This document shows, in pieces, positions 1-9,800 of a stretch of 64,000 bases of DNA. A program made the translations under genes and the position numbers. The notes beneath the pieces were generated by a model. That model did not search any database. It worked only from the letters and a program-made list of their open reading frames with translations, and was not told where the DNA came from. Source of the stretch: Parietichytrium sp. I65-24A (lineage: Eukaryota; Sar; Bigyra; Thraustochytrida; Thraustochytriidae); contig BLSF01000002.1 of the NCBI GenBank assembly GCA_012862575.1, positions 1,178,001-1,242,000 on the forward strand, in the 5' to 3' direction. Position 1 is the first letter of the stretch. Every line of letters starts with the position of its first letter.

Positions 1-675
1 CCCAAATAAGGAACGGTCGTATTGCATCCCAATTTTCTTCACCCCAAATGTAAGGTCCAGTCTCGAGAGATTGGGCAATCTGTCAAACAGAACATTGAGA
101 TCAATATGTGACAGTAACTGCCCAACCTTGAGCTGAAATACGTAGTCTTGTGAAGCGCGAAGATGGCTGAGGATTATTTCCTCGGTGACTTCCGGCTCCT
201 TTTCTTCCCCATTTCTGCTGTGCGCTCTTTCCTGGTGAAGCTCTTCGTCAGGAATGTAGTCTTCGAGCAAATTTTCGAGCCTCCGCTCCAGAAAGAGTTG
301 CTTCCAGGTCATGCCATGGTTTGACAACTGAAAGTGCTTCCAGTCCTGTTGCATGGACCTCCTCTTCCAATAGTTCTCGTCATATATGTTCGCAGAGGCC
401 ACCTCAATGTCCAGATCCAGGTCCAAAAGGGCCGTCAGCAGCGGCACCTGCTTGTCTGGCAGCTTGTGAATGATCGGCCGCGCCGCAAAATGCTCGGCAA
501 TGACCTTGAGGCAAATGCTCTGTAACGACTCCGGGTTTTGCACTGGTTTGCGTCTTCTCGGGGACGCGCCTTCCTTTTCCTCCTTCGCGCTGCGATGCAG
601 TACTCGGCTCTTGAACTGCTTCACCTCATCCGCCACTGCAATCTCCGACGTTGTCCCGCCTATTGTGCTCTCCAT
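1..675 (-). CDS. DRC5: Dynein regulatory complex subunit 5 (DRC5/TCTE1-like), N-terminal part
   Basis: The minus strand is open from an ATG at 675 to the window edge, giving 225 residues without a stop; the C-terminus lies outside. After a basic, low-complexity start of about 50 residues comes the conserved pre-LRR region of TCTE1/DRC5. It includes a block with ENYWKRR, the motif WKQLFLERRLENLLEDYIP, and later LDLTFGVKKIGMQYDRSLFG, the segment just before the leucine-rich repeats. In known family members DRC5 is an LRR subunit of the nexin-dynein regulatory complex, which links outer doublet microtubules in motile cilia. The LRRs themselves would be beyond position 1. The match in order and spacing to the vertebrate protein, judged by eye, is strong. 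The gene shows that the organism builds motile flagella. FTR1 follows upstream on the same strand. Confidence 0.88.
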   Translation of the reverse strand, partial: MESTIGGTTSEIAVADEVKQFKSRVLHRSAKEEKEGASPRRRKPVQNPESLQSICLKVIAEHFAARPIIHKLPDKQVPLLTALLDLDLDIEVASANIYDENYWKRRSMQQDWKHFQLSNHGMTWKQLFLERRLENLLEDYIPDEELHQERAHSRNGEEKEPEVTEEIILSHLRASQDYVFQLKVGQLLSHIDLNVLFDRLPNLSRLDLTFGVKKIGMQYDRSLFG

Positions 676-1444
676 CCTCGCCACGCAAAACTTTCCGCCC
701 GCCCGCGCCTCGTGAACGAACGAACGAACGAACGGACGGACGGACGAACGAACGAACGACTTCTTCGTTGATGGGACGCCCGTCGGCTGCCGGGGACACT
801 TCCGAGGACACTTTCTTATTACTTCTCCTGCGCGTCTTGTGCGAGCGTCCTTCCTTCCTTGTTATCCGCGTCCTCGGATTGCTTGTTGTTAGTGCCTACA
901 AAACATAACCGTTGGCACCGTTGGCGGTGAAGCCTTCTTTGATCGCTCTCAAAAGAGATGATGTAGAGAATGTAGAGATAACCCGATGTGCGCTGCTTAG
1001 CTTGACCCCTTTTCAGAATTCTGAAGTCAGGTAAAGTGTATAGTATAAATAGTGTACCGGTAGCTGTTTTTTTAACGTCGTTCACTTCTTGACTCAGTAG
1101 TGAGTCAGTGAGCATGTGCCACCGTGATGGAGAGACTAGCTGGCTGGCTGGTATAGGGGATTGGAAAGATTGATTGGAACATTGGAAATCATTGGAACTT
1201 GGGAATTTGGAAGGAAAAGTCGAGAGGAATAATCTGTTTACATCAAATAAGCAAAAGATGGCGACCACCAATGCGTCCTCCGATGAAATTGCTGGTTCCT
1301 GCGCAAGCATTCGCGTACAAAGATCTCTCTACACAAGCGCCGTACAGCAAATCGTTGCATTCTTTTCAATGCCGACAAGGTGCAGTCGCGATCCGGGGTT
1401 TTTGCCTACTAGCTAACTGAAGTGGGGGGCAAATGCTGAGCTCT
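676..1444. other. Intergenic, DRC5 5' side / FTR1 3' side
   Basis: These 770 bases lie upstream of DRC5 and downstream of FTR1. They contain a GAAC/GGAC tetranucleotide repeat next to the DRC5 start. Open frames here are short, overlap on both strands and have no recognisable protein features. I see no RNA gene. Confidence 0.6.
714..760. repeat. (GAAC)n/(GGAC)n tetranucleotide repeat
   Basis: About eleven tandem tetranucleotide units, GAAC changing to GGAC and back. It starts 39 bp upstream of the DRC5 start codon, so it sits in the promoter or 5' leader. Confidence 0.9.
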
Positions 1445-2641
1445 TCAGTTGACGTTGAGCTGCTGCTCCGGCTGAGTGGACTTTTGTTCTGGCTTGACTT
1501 CATCCTCGTCAATCACCTTTGCCTGCTCAAGGTCACCATCAGGGGCAACAGTTTTGGTAAGGTTCTGGAACGACGCTGAGGGGTTCTCTTCGTCCGCGCT
1601 CTGAGACTTTCCTCCGTCCGATCCGTCCAAAGAGGCCTTTGCGTCACGACCGGCTTCCGCCACAGCCTCTGGATACTTGCGGCAGCAGAGCTTTGCCTTG
1701 AGGATTTGTTTGTAGCCTGGAAGGCCATTGTCCATGCGGCGCTGCGACTTGTAGCGGAGCACCAGGGCAGTCCAGACAAAAAGATGGTAGAGCAAGTACA
1801 TGAGAGCTTCGAGGCCAGTTGGCGTTGGCGTGTACCCGACGAGAACTTTGGAGATGACCCAGAACTCGGAGTTCTCCAACGCGCAGCAATCGGTAATGTT
1901 CCACATGATCGTGTTGATTGGCGCACGGTCTTCCTCTGGTTCCCAGGTCCCGAGGACCTCGGCGTCTTGCTGGAGGGTTCCGATTCCGTTCACAAAGACT
2001 CCGGCACCCACAAAGACGAGGAGAACCATTGTGATCCGGAAGAACCACTGGAGAGTCATCTTGCCACCGCACTTGTACAAGGCAACACCGCAGATGACTC
2101 CGATGATTGCCCCGACCACAGCAGGAATTGGTAGCGAGACCGGAGGGTAAGCTGCTCCAATGCCAGTGAAGAAAACGATGGTCTCCACACCTTCGCGGAG
2201 AACCGAGGTAAAAGAAAGAAAGAAGATGCTGCGCTTGGACAAGACCTGCTCAGATTGCACTCCAACGGTAAGCTTCCTCTCCCACTTTTTGTGCACAGCC
2301 ATGACATTTCCGATCGACAACGCTACCACAGCGATGAGGATGGCTGCAATGATGCTGAGAACACCTTCGAGGGTGGCCGTGCCCTGGTCGTCGAGAAGTT
2401 GATTCTTGAGCACGTTCACGAGGATCAAGACCACCACCCCAGCTGCCAAGCACAGCGCAAACGCAACGGCAACGCCAAGCCATACCCATTTCTTCAGCTG
2501 CGGCTGATTCACCTGCGACAGCAGCCCGAGGAGCACCGAGATGATAATCGCCGCTTCCAGCGTCTCTCTGAACGTGATCAGGAGGGCTGGCACCGCGAAC
2601 AGCCCCGGGTCCTCCACCACCTCGATCGTTCCGTAGCCCAT
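1445..2641 (-). CDS. FTR1: FTR1-family high-affinity iron permease
   Basis: This predicts a 398-residue plasma-membrane Fe(III) permease of the Ftr1/EfeU family. The ATG at 2641 was chosen because the open frame further upstream starts only at TTG and is Val/Arg-rich. The two family signatures are present: RETLE at about residues 25-29 in the first membrane segment and REGVE at about 149-153 in a later one. These glutamates are the iron-permeation residues in the family. Around seven hydrophobic segments can be seen, followed by a hydrophilic acidic/Gln-rich cytoplasmic tail of roughly 100 residues. In yeast the permease works with a multicopper ferroxidase, but none is encoded in this window. 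The gene is intronless. The 5' leader is (GT)n- and purine-rich. Identification is secure; whether it acts at the plasma membrane or a vacuole is not shown. Confidence 0.93.
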   Translation of the reverse strand: MGYGTIEVVEDPGLFAVPALLITFRETLEAAIIISVLLGLLSQVNQPQLKKWVWLGVAVAFALCLAAGVVVLILVNVLKNQLLDDQGTATLEGVLSIIAAILIAVVALSIGNVMAVHKKWERKLTVGVQSEQVLSKRSIFFLSFTSVLREGVETIVFFTGIGAAYPPVSLPIPAVVGAIIGVICGVALYKCGGKMTLQWFFRITMVLLVFVGAGVFVNGIGTLQQDAEVLGTWEPEEDRAPINTIMWNITDCCALENSEFWVISKVLVGYTPTPTGLEALMYLLYHLFVWTALVLRYKSQRRMDNGLPGYKQILKAKLCCRKYPEAVAEAGRDAKASLDGSDGGKSQSADEENPSASFQNLTKTVAPDGDLEQAKVIDEDEVKPEQKSTQPEQQLNVN

Positions 2642-2773
2642 CTTCCCTCTCCTTCTCGCGCTTGCTCTTCCCACACACACAACACACACACGAAAACACA
2701 CCAACGCGCAATCCGGTCTAATCGGGTCTGCTCACTTGCTCGCCTTTTTGCACTGCTCTCCGCCACTACCGCC

Positions 2774-2806
2774 CAATTCACAATTCACAATTCACAATTC
2801 ACAATT
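2774..2806. repeat. (CAATTCA)n heptanucleotide repeat
   Basis: Four perfect tandem CAATTCA units plus a partial fifth, upstream of FTR1. Confidence 0.9.
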
Positions 2807-2837
2807 TGGCTTTGTCCTTCCTTCTTTCCTTCTCTCC

Positions 2838-2917
2838 TTCTTTCTTTCTTTCTTTCTTTCCTACTTTCCTCCCTTCCTGTTCGACTGACTGACTGACTAT
2901 GACTGACTGACTGACAG
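2838..2917. repeat. Pyrimidine (TTTC)n tract and (GACT)n tract
   Basis: A run of TTTC/TTCC units is followed closely by two blocks of GACT units separated by a short interruption. It is simple-sequence DNA in the FTR1 upstream region. Confidence 0.85.
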
Positions 2918-4490
2918 TGAGAAGAAGCAATTACGTGAGTTTAGCAATGCACCAACATTTTTAAAGTGTATTCGGACCAATTCTGGCAAGGCAAAACCAT
3001 CAAAACAAGACATGAATGTGAGAGGCGGAGTGACAAGAGTGACAAGAAAGAAGAAAGAAGAAAGAAGAACGGAAGCGACGATGAGAAGAGGCATCAGACT
3101 AGGCCGTCCCACTCACGCCACACATGCTTGCCCTCTCGTCACTAGGCCTACCCTCTCTCTCCTCTCTCCTCTCTCCTTTCTCCTCTCCTCTCTCCTCATG
3201 CCATGCCTCTCGGACCACCGATCCTTACGCAATCTCGCGAGCACTGCTACCGGGGATATCAGTGGTTTTCATAGAACCAAAGCACTCCTACTGGGGATCT
3301 TGTCTGACTTATACGCTCCAGTAAGACTCCGAAGAGCGGCGCTTGCGTGAGGAGCGGGGAAAGGATGGATGAGAGAGAGGAGAGCAGCAGGAGAAGGGAC
3401 AAGGTAGAAGGTAGAAGGAGCCCTCGTTACGTCGGGAGGAGGAAGAAGCGTGGCGTGGTATTTCCCACACCGGAACCGGATGCGTAGGTAAACGCGCCTA
3501 GTGGGAGATTTGCGCGTATGAGAGAGCGGAGTGGTCCACTGCAGAGCGCCAAGTTACTGGCAACGACTGACAGCGCACGAGAAAGAAATGACTGCAGTCT
3601 GACTGTTCCAGTCTACTTGAATTTTGAATTTTGAGCAAATCTTCATCGGCGACCGCAGACTGAGTCGCAGAACAGAAGAACGGCTGGCTGCTGTGCATGC
3701 AGATGCATGCAGTAGTAAATAAAACTCATTCGGTTGGACTTGACATGACTTGACCTCGTTTGCTTCGACCGATCTGACGCTCAAGAGAACTCACTTGCAA
3801 TAAATTCATTTAAATTTTAAAATCAAGCACAGAAGCGCAGAAGCAGAGAAGACTCTTGCACGTCGGCTCTGATGCGAGATGCATTGTGGTTGGAGGAAAA
3901 AGGAGTTGGCAGAAAAGTTGGAGATTTAGACAATTCAGACAGACGCGAAAACCGTTGAATCTTTTCGTTGCTTTTTTTGGCCATAAATTGGGTATTGTGA
4001 TGCAGTCGGAAGTGGAAAATAAGTTGTGCATGACTTGTGCTTGATGCTTCGTCAGTTGCCAAAGTCCACTCACTCACTCGCTCCGTTCGTGTGTGTGTCC
4101 CTTTTCTCTCCCTCCCATCTTAACCGTTTATCCTGGCTGCGTTAGGCTCCGTGCTGCCACACGACCGCGTGGTGTGAGGGACGGCTTTCACATTCGTCCC
4201 GTGGAAGCCCTTGCTACAGTTTCGTCTGATCGTTAATTTATCGATTCTCGTACGGGACATGGCGCATGCTCAGGAAATTCGGCAGCAAGCTGAGTGAGAG
4301 GACATCGGAGGGAAGACAGCGGGAGAAGGAGGAAAGAAAGGAAAGGAAGGAAGGAATAAGGAAAGGAAGGAGGAATGCGAGCGAGGAACCAGCGGAACCA
4401 ATTGAACCAGTGGAACCGGGACTCGGTCAATGTTTATTCACTGTGTTTCACTGTCAATCAAATGAAAATGAAATGTGAGTTACGTAATGA

Positions 4491-4513
4491 AATGGATGGA
4501 TGGATGGATGGAA
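4491..4513. repeat. (ATGG)n tetranucleotide repeat
   Basis: Five tandem ATGG units in non-coding DNA. Confidence 0.85.
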
Positions 4514-5359
4514 AGAAAAAATAGTGGAAAAGAAGGAAAGGTTGATGTGAGAAAGTCGAGAGAATTGAATGGACAAAAGGTAACAGTACTGAGTGCCACG
4601 GGAACGGGATGAGAGGTCGCAACGGGGCCTGCGTGTTGGAAGTTACGTCACCGGTGAAACGTGGTGAGACCACTGCTTTGCGCAACTTCGCACATAGTTA
4701 GTCACGCATCACACACACTGGCTTTGCCTGCACTTTCGTTCATCACGAAATGTTCTCTGCAACGACAGTGACAACCGAAGAAATGCGATGCATAAGTCAT
4801 GCACAGATGGCCCGTGTCAGGCAGAGTGAATGTGGTGTAAGTGTTCGAATCATTACCAAGGCAGCGCGCACGAGAGAGCCAATCACAGCTAATTAGCCGA
4901 TGCTGTTCGTTTATGGAAGATTACATCGGCAAGCGAGATCCCGCGTCGGACCCGCGACGCAGTCAAATTGCCGAACGTACCAAGTGTGAAACAGTCTGAA
5001 ACCCGCAAAACTTCGCAACGAGTCTCGCCGCCGCATAAGTTTATTCTCTGTAACAGCGAGTGTTGGCCTGAGAAACAGCCGAAGAAGTTACTCAGTACCA
5101 GGGCTGTCGAGAGGCTCAATTCGGCTCGTAGGAAACGACGAGAAGCGCTCCAATGAATGTGGCAAATTATTCGAACTTACAAGCCGTGCCAGTAGAATCA
5201 GGAGAGGCGTTGTGGCGCGCTCTTTCATCAAATTAAAAGTTGCGTCGAGAATCAGGAGCGCAGAAAGAAACCGGGCCTAGACATGCCAGCTGCGTGTCGT
5301 GCAGCACATGTTAGATTTTCTAAATTCTAAACTACATTTTCTAAACACAGAACACAGGT

Positions 5360-5521
5360 ATGACTATTAACCCGAAACACCAACCCAGTGCTGCACTAGT
5401 TGGACACGCATGTGGACAGAAACCGCCCAAGCTCAAGCTCAACGCCAAGAAGCGCGCGAAAGCTGGTGGCCCGGCGGTGGGCAGTGGGCAGCTTCTCGTA
5501 CTACGTCCTGACAGTGAGTGA
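5360..5521 (+). CDS. Possible small protein or first exon (53 codons)
   Basis: An ATG at 5360 opens 53 codons in a patch more GC-rich than its surroundings. The product begins MTINPKHQP and has a basic centre with PKLKLNAKKRAKAGG. An in-frame stop (TAA) lies 18 nt upstream, so the start is defined. Near the end the sequence contains two overlapping GTGAGT donor-like sites (5514-5523), and a pyrimidine-rich acceptor ending in ACAG lies near 5611. It could therefore be the first exon of a small spliced gene. I do not recognise the product, and the opposite strand is also open here. This could be chance. Confidence 0.22.
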   Translation: MTINPKHQPSAALVGHACGQKPPKLKLNAKKRAKAGGPAVGSGQLLVLRPDSE

Positions 5522-6214
5522 GTGCACTGTACTCAGTACCTCGTTTACCTCGTTAACCTCGTTCCGGAATCCGCGTCGGCCATCGCGGTTCGCGGCTTTC
5601 CGTTCTTACAGCTGAGTGCTAATAAGAATGAGCGCAATTCGCCGCCGGGATTCGACCAATGAGATGGAGCTGGCCGTGCTGGCCGGCTCAAAGAACGTTT
5701 CTTCGGACTTTTCTTGTTTTGTCTTTTTTTTCGACAAGGACTCCGATAGCAGCGCATCTGATAGCAGCGCATCTGCTTTCTGCTTTCCGCCTTGGAAAGA
5801 ATGCCCGTCATCGTTTCTTTTCGGAACATTTTCATTCATTCACAACATTCACAGTCAATCAACTTTTTCCTCGCGCGCACGGGTGGCGCGATCTGGCCAA
5901 TCGCAGAATGCTTTCGTGCAAAGTTCTGAGCTCTGATGGTTGGCTACGGGGAGGCTAATGTGACTTAGTAGTGCAGGGATATCGTACATGTAGGAAAGAG
6001 GTCAGGGAGAAAGAAGAATCAGAGAGAGCCCACTGGAGGGGTGGGAATGGCTTGATGTTGAAGGCATTTGAAGGCTCTCTCTCTCTCTCGCGCGCGCTAG
6101 TAGAGTCGCCTTATTCAGAAAAGAACCAGTGGTTTTCTGAGCTGCTTCGGCTTTCATTTCGGATTTGGGATTTACAGTTAGGTGTTGAGTGAGCTGGACT
6201 GCAGGAGGAGAAAG

Positions 6215-6262
6215 GAAAAAAAAAGCAGCTTGCCTTTTGAAAAAAAAAGCAGCTTGCCTTTT
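6215..6262. repeat. Perfect 24-bp tandem duplication
   Basis: Two identical 24-bp units (6215-6238 and 6239-6262), each made of G, nine A and GCAGCTTGCCTTTT. Complete identity suggests a recent duplication. Confidence 0.95.
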
Positions 6263-6622
6263 CACCACCACAAGTTCTCTACGAAACTTACAGTACAAAT
6301 TAGTCTCACTCAGATATAGTTACTAAGACCATATCTGTGAGTTAGGGTGACAAACTTTTCACTCAGGAAATGCGTAAATGTGTGCGAAGCATATCCACAG
6401 TTACTTACACATCGTAGGACCCAATCCCTATCCTGATTGGTCAAATGGAGCACGCCTCCCCAGCCGCACTTCAACCTTCCTTGAACTCTCTAGAATCTCA
6501 ATACTATTGAATTCTCCGGACTCTCAAGACTCTCACACTCTTGAAATATATTGAAGTGCCTTGAATTGTATAGAAACACCGGAAACGTTATCAAACACGC
6601 TCTCGTGTAGAAAGTAAGAACC

Positions 6623-6712
6623 GACACAGTGACACAGAGACACAGAAAGAGACACAGTGACACATAGGGACACAGAGACACATAGTGACACAGTGACAGA
6701 GTGACACAGTGA
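6623..6712. repeat. GACACA/GTGACACA-rich tract
   Basis: About 90 bases of imperfect GACACA and GTGACACA units, 115 bp upstream of the giant axonemal gene. It probably lies in its promoter or 5' leader, as similar purine-rich tracts do at other genes here. Confidence 0.85.
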
Positions 6713-6826
6713 GGAGAAGCAGAGCAGCGGTAGAGACAGAGTGTGCATGGACCCCGCAGGTGTGGGCAATAAGGTGTCCTCGGCATAATAACCGTGACAG
6801 AATCTGAGTAATTACAATTGGGGGCC

Positions 6827-9800
6827 ATGTCCGAAGAAGTGGAAGATGATGTGCAGCCGCTGGTCCGGCGGCGTGAGAAGCTGCAAGTGGCTCGATCGTT
6901 TGGCGCAGATTGGTCGAACCTGTCGCTCAAGTTCATATTCGTCCTGTTAGACGGTGTGCAGAATGACCTGGAGGCGTTCATCGTAAGCCACGACGTCAAG
7001 TCCACGCAGGAGGTGTGGGAGGTGCTGGACAAGTTTCTTGGCCATCCAGAGCCAGTGGTGCGCACCAAAGTGCTGTTGAACCTAATCGCAGCGGTGAAGA
7101 AGGCTGGCTCGAGTCTCGTGCTGTGCGAGCGGCTTTTCGTGCAGGATTTGGTGCAGGAGGTGCTGGATGTCATGCACGGAGATGAGCTTGAGGACAACAG
7201 ACTGTTGGCAGTGCACTCCTTAGCGCTGCTGGCCCCGCTCTTGCCCCCAAAGTCAAGCGGAGCGGAGCTTCTCAAGCAACGGCCAGCTGACCTTGATTTA
7301 CACACCATTTCGTTGGAGATGGGCCGCGTTTTAGCAACATATTTCAACTCTTGCTTTTCGGGGGAGGATCTCACAAATACAGATGATGGAACTGAGGACG
7401 TTGGAGAAGGGGACACCATTTTTGAAGGCAAAGACCTCTCTGCGCTGGCGGACACGTCATCGTTTCGGCACCGGTACCTCGCTGCCATACTGCGGTCACT
7501 TGGCTGCATAGAAACCGAAAGCAAGCTCAGATTCCCTCATGGCGTCCGCCATGTGGTTTTGTTCTTTTGCGCGCAAATTCTCAAATCTACAAAATTGGAG
7601 ATCTCAGACGAGGTTATGTACCAGGTCATGAGCATCATTGAGGCAGAGTCTGCGCTCTTGCTACCAAGGCGAGATGTGATGCGCCTTGGTAGAGGAGATA
7701 CGCAGGGGACGGAATCGGAAAACCAGAGCGGGACTCATGATTTTATAACTGAGTTTTGTGGCCTTATCACCCCAGCAGTTGACTCCGCATTACACTTCAC
7801 AAGGAGCAACAAGGTTCGGAAAAGAATGCTTAGCTTTCTTGGGAACTGGATGAAAACGTTCGTTTCGATGGATGAGCTAGAGGTTCGATCTCGAGCTGTA
7901 GAACTCAAAATTCGCGCGATGGAAATTTTTCCAAGCTTACTGCCTGTTGGCGTGAAGATCTTTTCAAACTACAAGCTTGCGCTTGCGCACTTTCAGGAGC
8001 AAAGGCTGTTGTGCCAAGTTGACTTGCGCTGTCGTATCGAGTCCCTCAGGTCCGTTCTCTACCCCCCTGGAACTAGCGCAAGGCTGGTGCATAAATTGTC
8101 ACGGTCCTCCAACGGCCAGCAAGATTTTGTGAGCCCTAGACTGCCGAAAGATTTTGTCATATACCAAACCGAAGTTTGCTTCGAAATCGAGAACGTTGAA
8201 GCCATTGCTCTTCTGTATAGCAAGTGCACTGAAGGCACGGTCATCCGGGTTGGGCTGGCGCCCCCAGCCCTCTCCGAGGTACCTTTTGGTTACATCACAA
8301 CTCCCCCGGTGCTCTTCTCCGAGCAAGATTACAAGCAACCTCCTCTGGTTACTGCCAACATGCTTTATCATATCCCGGAACTCTCTTATCTATTAGAGCT
8401 CGGTTATTCGCCGATCCCCGAAACCTCCAACGCAGATCAATCTACGTATCTGTTGACCGCCGGCTTGGAAAACACAAACGATGGCCATCAGGCCACCAGG
8501 AAGGCGGGCAGGATTTCTCAGCAAAACACCTCCCTGCCTGTGCTGCGTCGGTCTGGCACTGACTTGTCGAAATATGAGTCGGACCCTTCCCCGCTAGATG
8601 ACCCATTCGAGTTGAAATCGGGTACCAATGGGGTACATGGAGATGCGGAAATCCCAAGCGGTTTTCTGGCCAATCCAATGACAGAAAATGTCGACTTCTC
8701 GCCAGGCGAGAAAGCTCAAATGACTGATTTCATTTTCCAAGACATCAGGAGTAAGACCATCTCTCGAGTATCAGGGTTATCAGAATTTGCGACTTTCGAC
8801 GATCAATGTTTGCCTATTTTATCTGCCTACCACGAAAGCCCAAAGCTTCCTGCAACTGCCATGCAGCGTGAGGGTTTAGCAATTGCGACTCTCATAAAGC
8901 CTGGTGCGGCACTCCAGGTGTGGGTTCTCGAGAATCCCTCCAAGCCCATAAGGAGGTATTTGCTACAGATACAAGCATGCGAAGATACCCTTGGGCAAGC
9001 TGCGTTTCAATACCCTCCTCAAGAGTGGAAGGTAGGCTCAATGGTGGAATTTATTGTCAAAAGTAGATCCAAAGGGTATATCCAATGTGTCTGCGTGGTT
9101 CGAGAAGAGTTCGAAGACGGTGAAGGACTCTTGGTATGGACTTCTGGCGGCGGTGTTGCGGCAGTTGACGAGGAGTCAGCCCTTCAACCAGTTCCTGCGG
9201 GCTATAGCGCTGTGTCGGGATCCGCCTTCTATTCCCCGCCTGTGAATTTTCCTCCGATTCCTGCCGATTTCGAGCCGCAGACTGGAGTGCCTACGTACGG
9301 CCCAGCATATCGGATACACTCACCTCCGGCCGCAGTGCTCACCGACGGCACAAGACTTTTCGATAGCTCTTCTTCCGAAACCCAAGCCCCGGTTGGCTAC
9401 ACAAACTATGGAGATGCTCTTTACTTGGCCTTGGGGGGTCTGCTTCCTAAACCGTCGGGATACACCTCATCCGGAGTGCCGTATTATTCCGCACTTCAGA
9501 TTGCATGTCATCCGCTCTATGCTTTCAATCTGAAGCGGCGCGGGGTTGTGCGGAAGGCTATTCGGGCAAGCTTGAAGAGGTTGAAAAGCCGTATGGCATT
9601 GGTGATGGGGAAAATTGCGATGGCAAATATATCGACATTATTGAAAACGCACTCTCTGGCTGCTCCGCAAAATCAGTTACAGCCAACCACCACAGTTCCG
9701 CCACTAGAGCGTTTGCACTCTGAAGCTTCCGCACAGTGGAACAACGATGAAATCGCTCCAGGGTTTTTAGACAGCTCTTCGGACGATGATGATGACAATG

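Larger units (their letters stand above)
2642..6826. other. 4.2-kb divergent intergenic region with many simple repeats
   Basis: This lies between the 5' ends of FTR1 (minus) and the giant axonemal gene (plus). It holds several microsatellites (listed separately), a 24-bp tandem duplication and a GACACA-rich tract. Open frames are short and overlap on opposite strands. The only protein-like piece is a 53-codon frame at 5360-5521, listed with low confidence. I found no tRNA, rRNA or snRNA. Confidence 0.6.

Noticed and set aside
819-1310. Minus-strand frame of 163 codons between DRC5 and FTR1
   Set aside because: No recognisable domain, mixed composition and no conserved pattern. It probably is a chance frame.
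2642-2704. N-terminal extension of FTR1 by 21 residues
   Set aside because: It would start at TTG and is a translated GT repeat. The same reasoning removed non-ATG extensions from the giant axonemal, SHPRH-like, CNB-RGS, ARL2BP-like, SPF30, PPP6C and hydrolase genes.
4843-4851. GTTCGAATC, a perfect tRNA B-box match
   Set aside because: The T stem pairs only partly and neither an A box nor an acceptor stem is found at tRNA distance. Similar isolated B-box matches near 24764 and 37050 fail for the same reasons.
714-6712. CRISPR-like or satellite arrays
   Set aside because: The repeats are short tandem microsatellites without unique spacers of constant length.
6490-7524. Minus-strand frame of 344 codons overlapping the start of the giant gene
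   Set aside because: It is the antisense reading of a well-supported coding region plus the GACACA repeat, giving Ser/Cys/His-rich low-complexity protein.
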